DNA of 36,038 nt. It comes from Carboxylicivirga marina (GTDB lineage Bacteria; Bacteroidota; Bacteroidia; Bacteroidales; Marinilabiliaceae). The stretch covers positions 1 through 36,038 of the forward strand of contig NZ_JAENRR010000049.1 in the NCBI RefSeq assembly GCF_016612505.1, read 5' to 3'. This document shows, one piece after another, positions 7,268 through 14,992 of this stretch; position 1 is the stretch's first letter; every line of letters starts with the position of its first letter. The notes below the pieces were generated by a model. That model had not been told where the DNA came from, searched no databases, and saw only the letters and a program-made list of their open reading frames with translations. The translations under genes and the position numbers were made by a program.

Positions 7268-9739
7268 TTATTTTACAACATCCAATTCCCCATCAAAAGC
7301 ATATGACTCTCCAGCCTCAGTCTCAAACTCAATGATTTTATCACCATACTTTAGCTTACATATTCCACCACGATCAGAATGTATGCTTGCGCTTTTTAAT
7401 ATGCCTTTATCCCAAAACACATCAACCTCAAAGGCCCCTCTGGCACGAAGGCCTGTTATATGGCCCTTTTTCCAGTTATTGGGTTTGGCAGGTAATAAGT
7501 TGATACACCCTTCATGGCTTTGCATGATCATTTCAGCAATTCCGGCCGTAGCACCCATATTTCCTTCAATTTGAAAACATGTGGTATTTCCTCCTTGCCG
7601 TGGATGGGTATCGAATAGATTATAAAGTGTGGTCTGTTCAAAAAGTAACTCCAGCTGTTCACGAGCCAATTCACCATCCTGAAGGTGAGCGGCCAGACAA
7701 ATAATCCATGCTCTACTCCAGCCAGTCCAGCCACCATTGTTATCTAATCGTCGGTCTATAGACTTTCGGGCAGCCTCAAAGATTTCAGGACTGTTTTCCT
7801 GTGTAATTTCATTTCCGGGATACAATCCATATAGGTGAGATAGATGGCGATGACCCGGATGCGGCTCATCATAATCCATAAGCCATTCTTGTAACTGACC
7901 ATGTTTGCCAATTTTATATGGTGACAATTTGTCCCTTGTTTGAATAAATTCTTTACGCAAATCTTCATCAACATCCAGTATTTTCGATGCTTTTATGGCA
8001 TTATCAAGCACTTCCCAGGCAATAGCCCTCGACATGGTCGTTCCCATACTGATGTGCCCTTTTTTCTTTTCCTCACCATCGCTGTAGTAAAAATGATTTT
8101 CGGGTGAGTATTCGGGACCAATCACCAGGTATCCACTATCCGGATATTCAATAGCATAGTCCACATGAAAAAGAGCCACTTCTTTAATCCAGGGGTAAGC
8201 CTTTGTTTTCAGATATTCCTTATCCAACGTATAAGAATAATGTTCCCAAAAGTGCTGAGCCAACCAACCCGCAAAGCCGTTCCAATCTTGGTAACCTCTT
8301 CTGGGCCCCCATGGCGACATACTATTAAATACCATTCCTCGGGTACCATACTCTATTTCAGCAGCACGCTTACACTTATCCAAATGCGGAAACACAAAAT
8401 CAAGCAGAACATCATGGCTCTCTGAGAGATTGCACACCTCTGCCGGCCAATAGTTCATTTCAATATTTATATCGGTTGTATAATGACCAAACCACGGTGG
8501 CAACAAACTATTGTTCCAAATACCTTGCAAAGCTGGTGGCATAGTCCCTTTGCGCGAACTGGCAATCATTAAGTACCTGCTGTATTGAAAATATAAGGCA
8601 TATAAATTATTGTCGCGCGAAGTACCTGGCGTCACACGTGGGTCTTTTATGCCCATCTGATGTGCCATCACACGCCTGTCTGTTGACATTTTTGAGTTAC
8701 GTGTCTTCTCCATCTGAATATCCACACGATCATACAAAGTCTTGTAATCAGTTACATGTCGATGAAATAACTCATCATAAGAATAAGATGATGCTTTCTT
8801 CATTTGCTTGCGAGCTATTTTATCCGGATCATCGTAATTAAAGTCAGTGGCAGCGGTAATAAATATTGTTACAGCATCGGCATTCTCTACTTTAAACCCG
8901 TTTTCAATGGGCACTCTTTTTCCTCCTTCATTGATCAGTTTAAAATGTGCCACATAACTGACTCCATCGGGATCTGCCTTACCGCTAAAACTGAAATGGT
9001 CATTATCAAGCACTTTAATTATCGGCGCAGGAGGTGTTTTAATGCTTTCCACTTTTGCACCCAGCTCAGCATCATAGCGGTACATATCGTCTTTTACATC
9101 CACACGACGTGTCATTTTACTTGACACAGAAATTTGTCCGGGTTTACTGGCAGTTAATCTTACAACAATGGCTTTATCCGGGTAACTGGCAATCACTTCC
9201 CGTTTAAAGGTAACATCATCCACTTTATAGGTCACCCTAGCAACAGCTTCTTCAATATCCAGCTCACGCTTATAATCGTAAGGAAGGGACGAAGTTGAAC
9301 CAAAATGCAAATACAAGTCAGCTAAAGGTTTATAAATTGAGCGTCCTGTTACAAAACCTACCGGTTTTTCTTTAATGACTTCAAAATTGTCAGGAATATC
9401 CAGCTTATTCCATTTCAACTTTTTAGCCTCCTCATATTTACCCTCCAGAATCAGCTTACGTTGTTCTTCTATTAGAATCTGTTTCCTCGAATTCAGCTCA
9501 ACTTGTTGAAAAGGAAAACTCCAAATAGTCTCTTCATTTAAAGCAATGTGTTCACGATCGATTCCTCCATACACCATACCTCCCATATGTCCATTACCAA
9601 CTGGCAATGCTTCTTCCCATTCACGGGCAGGGAAGCGGTACCATAGTTTCCAATCGTCGGACTTCTCATTTTCCTCGCTTGTCTGACCAAATAACGGAAA
9701 GGCGAACAACAGATAAAAAAATATAATTCGATGTTTCAT
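7268..9739 (-). CDS. GH95 alpha-L-fucosidase / alpha-L-galactosidase family protein
   Basis: The 823-aa product has a signal peptide (MKHRIIFFYLLFAFPLFGQ) and the full GH95 layout. The N-terminal WYRFPAREWEEALPVGNGHMGG is followed by LNEETIWSF. In the catalytic (alpha/alpha)6 region are INIEMNYWPAE, then GPEYSPENH, HPGHRHLSHLYGLYPG and DTHPRQGGN. The C-terminal signature is LLPAKPNNWKKGHITGLRARG. The length is normal for the family. GH95 enzymes invert at alpha-1,2-L-fucose or alpha-L-galactose ends. The usual FQIDGNFG motif reads FQIEGNMG here (E at about residue 725), so the Asp of the family pattern is Glu. The protein should be periplasmic or exported: it has no lipobox and no T9SS tail. 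It is in the operon, 76 bp behind the beta-helix gene. Family call secure; substrate open. Confidence 0.93.
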   Translation of the reverse strand: MKHRIIFFYLLFAFPLFGQTSEENEKSDDWKLWYRFPAREWEEALPVGNGHMGGMVYGGIDREHIALNEETIWSFPFQQVELNSRKQILIEEQRKLILEGKYEEAKKLKWNKLDIPDNFEVIKEKPVGFVTGRSIYKPLADLYLHFGSTSSLPYDYKRELDIEEAVARVTYKVDDVTFKREVIASYPDKAIVVRLTASKPGQISVSSKMTRRVDVKDDMYRYDAELGAKVESIKTPPAPIIKVLDNDHFSFSGKADPDGVSYVAHFKLINEGGKRVPIENGFKVENADAVTIFITAATDFNYDDPDKIARKQMKKASSYSYDELFHRHVTDYKTLYDRVDIQMEKTRNSKMSTDRRVMAHQMGIKDPRVTPGTSRDNNLYALYFQYSRYLMIASSRKGTMPPALQGIWNNSLLPPWFGHYTTDINIEMNYWPAEVCNLSESHDVLLDFVFPHLDKCKRAAEIEYGTRGMVFNSMSPWGPRRGYQDWNGFAGWLAQHFWEHYSYTLDKEYLKTKAYPWIKEVALFHVDYAIEYPDSGYLVIGPEYSPENHFYYSDGEEKKKGHISMGTTMSRAIAWEVLDNAIKASKILDVDEDLRKEFIQTRDKLSPYKIGKHGQLQEWLMDYDEPHPGHRHLSHLYGLYPGNEITQENSPEIFEAARKSIDRRLDNNGGWTGWSRAWIICLAAHLQDGELAREQLELLFEQTTLYNLFDTHPRQGGNTTCFQIEGNMGATAGIAEMIMQSHEGCINLLPAKPNNWKKGHITGLRARGAFEVDVFWDKGILKSASIHSDRGGICKLKYGDKIIEFETEAGESYAFDGELDVVK

Positions 9740-9815
9740 TGTAATTCGATTTAAACAGACAGATTTACTTCTCTCAATTCTGTAACATTAATCCATTAAA
9801 CATTCATCAATATCC

Positions 9816-11513
9816 TTAATCCTTAACAATAATCCTTGTTGTACTAGTCTCTTCAATAAGTACCATATTGTCTATATTGATGTATTTATTTTGACGTATC
9901 ACTACTTCGCTTGCATTCTTAATATGAATGGCCGACGGTTTTTCAGGTCCGGTAATGTCTTTAAATGTATTATTCTCAATATGTATATTCTGATGGTAGG
10001 GTTCTTTATCGAAAAACGGTGATTTATGGAATGTGGTTATGGAACCTCGATAATTCTTGTATTTATCTATCCATGTGGAGCCTTCAAACAAGTTGTTTCG
10101 GATTAAAATGTTTTCGCAAAATGCACCTACATTTTTACTGGTAGGTCCTAATCCTATATCAGCATAGGAATTGTTTCGAAAGATAGACTTCTCAACCAGC
10201 AGGTTATCACACTCGTAAACTAAACCTGTACCATAATTACTTTCTACAAGACAACCTCGGATTATAGCCTCATCCCAATACCAAGCTTCAGGAGAGAAAT
10301 AGGTTCCTTGTAACACTGCAGGAGCCAATTTATCAGCTAATGTGATTTTGCCATCAAGAACCTGAACCACCTTATTTTTTATCGGTTTATCGCCAACCCA
10401 AAACTTTAGATAATCTCCCGGTTGAATCGCTTCCAGCGCCAACTTTTGCTTATCTGATTGACCATCCAACAATATAGACTGATCGTCAATACGCTCTGTA
10501 ATACTGACAAAACCCAGATAACTGACCAGCGGATCCCAACGCACGCCTTTAACTACAACATCTTCCATAAGCAAACGCCCTGTATTACGCGCTAAATGAA
10601 TGCCATCACGAGGTCCTACAGCTAAGGAACTACCTTCGGGTTTGATATGAACTTTACGGAAAGTCATATTCGTATTACTACCTCCTCCCAGTATCATGCC
10701 TATGGCATTATGAACAAATATATTTTCAAGCTCTACATTGATGTTATTGTACACATCCATTGTCCGAGCCTCGCCTGCGATCACATTGAAATGAAATGAC
10801 AATCCCTCTCCCGGCTTTAGAAGAGAGGCAAAACGCTTACTCTGAATTTCATAACGTCGTTTGTAGCCTTCTGCTTTTGTAAAAACATGCTTCTCTCCTA
10901 ATGTCATTGCAATGGTAATCGGAGGCCCCTTAATCAATTGCCCCGTTTCCAAATCCCAGTTATTGGCTGAATGGGTTTGCATACCATCAAAATGAGGCAT
11001 GCCTTCAAAAACTTCTATTATCACCTTATCGTTATCAGAAATATCCAGCACTTTGGCAGCTGTTGCAAAACGTGGGTTTTGATCCAATATGAAGTTCGTC
11101 ACCTTTATATTCTCATTGTCCCTAATATCAAGATGACTGGCTCCAGTTATCTGGTTACCTAAACGCAAATTCATCTCAAGTGTAGTAGCTGGATTTCCCT
11201 GCTCATCAATAGCTCCCTTAAGCATCCAATTTTTTTGCCCCCAAACAAAAAGCATGGCCTTGTAGTTTTCTCTAAAGAGAACTGCATCTTCATTTAGGTT
11301 GTAAACTCCCGATTCAAAAGAAATAATAATATTCTCTTTGCCCTCTGCGGAACAAATGGCTTGCCTGATAGCTGCAGCATCGCATTTTCCATCATCAGGA
11401 ATAGCACCAAAATCAGCTACAGCAATATGCAATTCAGATGCTGCTTTTAATGCACTAAAGGGTATTTGCAGAAGCAAACAAAGAAGAAGTATGTACCAAG
11501 TATTACTTTTCAT
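9816..11513 (-). CDS. Right-handed beta-helix glycan-active protein, GH110-like
   Basis: The 565-aa product has a signal peptide (about residues 1-25) and then VADFGAIPDDGKCDAAAIRQA, the usual start of pectate-lyase-fold proteins. The remainder is parallel beta-helix repeats (RNNLFEG, HIENNTFKDI, KSIFRNNSY). The layout follows bacterial GH110 alpha-1,3-galactosidases: a first helix, a beta-barrel insertion (about 205-250), a central PRDGIHLARNTGRLLMED segment, a second insertion (340-400), and YGTGLVYECDNLLVEKSIF. As I recall for GH110, a first catalytic Asp is followed 23-24 residues later by an Asp-Asp pair. Here D303 is followed by W326-D327, so the first Asp of the pair is Trp. This may mark a different specificity or a non-GH110 relative. 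Other options are GH28-like or an unassigned pectate-lyase-superfamily enzyme. Confidence 0.65.
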   Translation of the reverse strand: MKSNTWYILLLCLLLQIPFSALKAASELHIAVADFGAIPDDGKCDAAAIRQAICSAEGKENIIISFESGVYNLNEDAVLFRENYKAMLFVWGQKNWMLKGAIDEQGNPATTLEMNLRLGNQITGASHLDIRDNENIKVTNFILDQNPRFATAAKVLDISDNDKVIIEVFEGMPHFDGMQTHSANNWDLETGQLIKGPPITIAMTLGEKHVFTKAEGYKRRYEIQSKRFASLLKPGEGLSFHFNVIAGEARTMDVYNNINVELENIFVHNAIGMILGGGSNTNMTFRKVHIKPEGSSLAVGPRDGIHLARNTGRLLMEDVVVKGVRWDPLVSYLGFVSITERIDDQSILLDGQSDKQKLALEAIQPGDYLKFWVGDKPIKNKVVQVLDGKITLADKLAPAVLQGTYFSPEAWYWDEAIIRGCLVESNYGTGLVYECDNLLVEKSIFRNNSYADIGLGPTSKNVGAFCENILIRNNLFEGSTWIDKYKNYRGSITTFHKSPFFDKEPYHQNIHIENNTFKDITGPEKPSAIHIKNASEVVIRQNKYINIDNMVLIEETSTTRIIVKD

Positions 11514-11587
11514 TCATTCTCTTGTTAATTCCTGAATAGATATAGGAACATCATAAAAGCGGTAATTTTTTTCAAATTGAATTACTG

Positions 11588-14500
11588 TCAGCGAACAATC
11601 ACTTTTTTAAACATCCCACCCAATGCAATAACATAAAAACCAGGCTTCAAACTACTTACCTTTTCAGTTTGAAAGGCCTCGATATTGCTTTGTCTTGGTA
11701 GTCGCCCACTTGAATCATAAATTGCATAACCATCCTTCTTATCAAGGGGGTTTTCGATGTAGAATGTTCCGTTTGAAGGATTAGGATATACCTTCAATCC
11801 AGGCTCATCCGTTGTTGAAAATTTTATATCTGTTGGAAGATTATCTGGTTGATTAGCAAAAAGCAATTTAGGCTTATTGCCAGTACTTTCCATGGCATTG
11901 TAATACAAGACATGACTGGCACTGGAACCATCCAAACAAAGAATCATATTCACTTGCTCCTCATTAATACATTGATTCAGATAATCACTCACATCAAAAG
12001 ATAAATAAGTACCCAAGAAGCTTTCATCAACATTAATAAGCGCACCTGTTTCAATGAGACTCATGGTTTGTAGATCGTCCCAGACTGTTACGCCACAGGT
12101 GAAATCATCTTCATGCACACCATAAACCATAACCTGATTATTGAATATTGAGGATGAACTTTTATTTAAAAACACCTGAAAGGAAGCACCAGCCAGCTCT
12201 TCATTAAAACCACTGATATCAAAGCTAAAAAGACCTTTACGTCCCCAGGATGAAGCATTTTTTTGCTCAATCAGCGCTGATGTGTAGTACCCGTCGGCCT
12301 GGGTTTGTCTAACCATACCGTCACAAACTACCCCAATCTCATCTTCAAAAAGGTAAATTCCTAACTGATCACCAGCAGTTCCTCTTCCAATAGCATCGGC
12401 TACATGCGTTATGGCTATCACTGTATTTTCATCAATAACTTCCTGAAAAGTATAGGGTGAAGTGGAAATATCATTTAAGTTTACGACATTATCATTTACC
12501 GTATAGCTGAGTTGCCAGGGAGCTGTTCCTTTTAACTCAATGAAAACATCAACCGTTTCGCCTTGCTGCACCACTGATGGTCCAGAGATAAGGGCTTCAC
12601 ACTCAATTATATCATTCACCCATTTACGCAAGGTTGCTCGTTGAGGGATATTCTGTAATACCCATCGTAAATCATGATTGCGATAAGGGATGGATAAATA
12701 AGAAAAGTCACCTTCAACACCCGTATTACTAAGGTATGTTTTGGTGGCCGTTGGCCCAGCTCCTTCCTGTATTATTAGTTGTGGTTTTCCATCTAAACGC
12801 TGTAACCGTGTCAAGGCCGAGGCGGCATCGGCATTCGGATAACTCCAATGTGTTAGCACTCCATCATAGTGACTATTGGCAATAAAACCACTCCATAACG
12901 ATGCAATCTCATCATTATGCAAACCAATGTAATTACAGGCAATTGCACCACGTGAGAAACCAGCGACAAAAACCAGCGAAGAATTACCTCCATAGTTATC
13001 ACAAATATGGTTAACCGTATTAATAGTGTACTGAACAGAGGCTTCAATATCACCCCACCAATATAGTTGATTCTCCTGCCCGTTTTCACTCACAAAGGGC
13101 ATACTAATCCAAATAAAATCTTCACCCCCACTAATACCATAACCCATATAGGTATCGTCAGGTTTACCCGTGCACACATCACCATATTTGTTATAATAAG
13201 GGCCATTACCGGCATATTCGACAATCACAGGATATTGCTTTCCTGCTTCCCAGTTCGTTGGCAGATAAAGTGTGTGATACACATTAGTTCCTTCGTAAGC
13301 TGCCAATGTTTGTTTCACACGCTTACCTGCAGCAGGAGCTTCCTGAGTTAACTCTGGCATGATTAAATCAAAAGCCTCATTTCTGATATCAGGCATGGAA
13401 CTCCAACTTGTAATGTTGGTCGTGTAAGTAAAATCTGTCCAGTCATCTGTTTTAAATGGTGAAGCCGGCAAACCTTCAGTATTAAAAAAGTTTGGCACAG
13501 CAGTATTATGCCAGGCAAAGCGCACTGCCATCGGTTCGTCTACATATGGTGAACTCACGACAATATCATTGCCATCAACAAAAGCGTTACCCTGGTAGAA
13601 TTTTTTATCGCTTCCGGCTATGGTAAACCAATTTAGCTCTGCATAGTTATCGGCTATGCCATTCTCAACAAAGTTAAAAGTTAAACGAATGGTATTACCT
13701 TCAATGGCATAGGTTTTATAATCGGGTCCTGAATAATTCTTTTCTGAATAGTTATAGGTTTGATTCAATACTGTATTGGCCAGTCGAGCACCCACTTCTT
13801 TTTTATTCGTTGGGTGTAAATCATTGACATCGCCCTGATCCATGGTCACGATTAAACCGGTGTTAGCAATGTTTTTTGAAGCCATTCGCTGTGCTTCGCG
13901 GACGGTAGATGCACTGTATGGGTTGCCTGATTCTTGTTGTGAAGTGGTATAATCATACGGTGGTATTTGCACCAGGTAAAAAGGTAGGTTAGCGTTATTA
14001 AATTCATTTCGCCATGACTGAATCATGGTTTCCAGAGCTTCGTAGTAGTGGCTCGCCCGCACGCAATTGGACTCACCTTGATACCAGGCCACTCCTTTAA
14101 GACTGTAATCCAGTAATGGATGAATCATGGCATTAAAAACGGCCGTTGGCACTTTTGATTCAACGGTGGTTTCGTAAGTATTATAATGATCGGCCAGGTA
14201 GGTTTTAGATAAAAGTGCCTCTTTGCTCATAAAAGCTTCAATGGAGGAACTGCCAAAAGAAGCATTAATTAACCCAACAGGTGTGTTTGTCAGGTTGTTG
14301 ATTAGGCCTTTACCAAAATAATAAGCTACAGCTGAGAAGTTTTCTAAAGATGTAGATGAACATTGTTCCCAGGTAACATTGGCGATATTATTCTGTGGCT
14401 CCGAAGCCGTTGCGGATGGCACATTGAAAAGTCGTAAAGGTGTATTGCCTGCATTGGCTATTTCAGCATCGCCATTGTCTTCGTACAGCATTCTAAAAGC

Positions 14501-14896
14501 CATATTTGATTGTCCGGCACACAACCAGACTTCACCGATGAGTACATCAGATAGAATCACTTCATCATCATTAGTGAATATGCGAATGCTTTGAGCATCA
14601 AATGAAGCTGCCGGTGTATTGAATGAGATAAACCAATTTCCATTAACATCTGCAGTAGTGGATAGTTGCGAAGTCCATGTAGGTTCTATTATCACCTCTT
14701 GGTTAGCTAAGGACGTTCCCCATATTTTCACTTCATCATTTTGCTGAAGTACCATGTTAGAACTGAAGACATTAGAGACCAATAATCCTCCTGAAATGTT
14801 GTTATTTTCTATAGCAACTGCGTGTTGTTTGCCACTAATTATTTGTACAACAAAACATACAAATACAAGCATTGCAACATGGAGCATTCTCTTCAT
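11588..14896 (-). CDS. T9SS-exported dual esterase: SASA-type O-acetylesterase plus alpha/beta-hydrolase
   Basis: The 1102-aa product joins two esterases. Residues about 36-490 are a sialate-O-acetylesterase-type (SASA) SGNH domain. Its nucleophile motif is GQSNM (S130), with WYQGESN (271-277) and the Asp-His pair at D359/H361 (NDLHPTNK). Residues about 525-765 are an alpha/beta-hydrolase with the nucleophile elbow GFSRG (S648) and a candidate catalytic His at 741 (NHDLRW). Its acid is not clear; it is closest in appearance to feruloyl/acetyl-xylan esterase or PHB-depolymerase-like enzymes. An Ig-like module (APWQLSYTV), a DNRLRE/CBM96-like jelly roll (about 860-1010) and a type A T9SS tail (VYPNPSNGTFYIENP) follow. 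Both triads look intact, so it should remove acyl groups, presumably acetyl, from the target glycan at the cell surface or outside. A terminator hairpin lies just upstream. Confidence 0.85.
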   Translation of the reverse strand: MKRMLHVAMLVFVCFVVQIISGKQHAVAIENNNISGGLLVSNVFSSNMVLQQNDEVKIWGTSLANQEVIIEPTWTSQLSTTADVNGNWFISFNTPAASFDAQSIRIFTNDDEVILSDVLIGEVWLCAGQSNMAFRMLYEDNGDAEIANAGNTPLRLFNVPSATASEPQNNIANVTWEQCSSTSLENFSAVAYYFGKGLINNLTNTPVGLINASFGSSSIEAFMSKEALLSKTYLADHYNTYETTVESKVPTAVFNAMIHPLLDYSLKGVAWYQGESNCVRASHYYEALETMIQSWRNEFNNANLPFYLVQIPPYDYTTSQQESGNPYSASTVREAQRMASKNIANTGLIVTMDQGDVNDLHPTNKKEVGARLANTVLNQTYNYSEKNYSGPDYKTYAIEGNTIRLTFNFVENGIADNYAELNWFTIAGSDKKFYQGNAFVDGNDIVVSSPYVDEPMAVRFAWHNTAVPNFFNTEGLPASPFKTDDWTDFTYTTNITSWSSMPDIRNEAFDLIMPELTQEAPAAGKRVKQTLAAYEGTNVYHTLYLPTNWEAGKQYPVIVEYAGNGPYYNKYGDVCTGKPDDTYMGYGISGGEDFIWISMPFVSENGQENQLYWWGDIEASVQYTINTVNHICDNYGGNSSLVFVAGFSRGAIACNYIGLHNDEIASLWSGFIANSHYDGVLTHWSYPNADAASALTRLQRLDGKPQLIIQEGAGPTATKTYLSNTGVEGDFSYLSIPYRNHDLRWVLQNIPQRATLRKWVNDIIECEALISGPSVVQQGETVDVFIELKGTAPWQLSYTVNDNVVNLNDISTSPYTFQEVIDENTVIAITHVADAIGRGTAGDQLGIYLFEDEIGVVCDGMVRQTQADGYYTSALIEQKNASSWGRKGLFSFDISGFNEELAGASFQVFLNKSSSSIFNNQVMVYGVHEDDFTCGVTVWDDLQTMSLIETGALINVDESFLGTYLSFDVSDYLNQCINEEQVNMILCLDGSSASHVLYYNAMESTGNKPKLLFANQPDNLPTDIKFSTTDEPGLKVYPNPSNGTFYIENPLDKKDGYAIYDSSGRLPRQSNIEAFQTEKVSSLKPGFYVIALGGMFKKVIVR

Positions 14897-14951
14897 GATG
14901 ATTTTTTAGTGAATTAAACAATAGTTGAGTGAGGAAGTGGAAGATAAAGAA

Positions 14952-14980
14952 AAGGCAACTCCACTTTCCGGAGTTGCCTT
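14952..14980 (-). terminator. Intra-operon terminator hairpin
   Basis: A perfect 11-bp stem (AAGGCAACTCC at 14952-14962 with GGAGTTGCCTT at 14970-14980) closes a 7-base loop. On the minus strand it is followed by TTTTCTTTATCTT, a good U-rich tail. It begins 12 bases past the stop of the 654-aa gene and lies 55 bases before the dual-esterase start. It should end most transcripts after symporter-to-binding-protein and lower the expression of the distal enzymes. Confidence 0.8.
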
Positions 14981-14992
14981 AATATGACTAAT

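Noticed and set aside
7197-7574. A 125-codon plus-strand open frame across the GH95/1524-aa gene junction
   Set aside because: It is antisense to two well-supported genes and has no recognisable domain or start signal.
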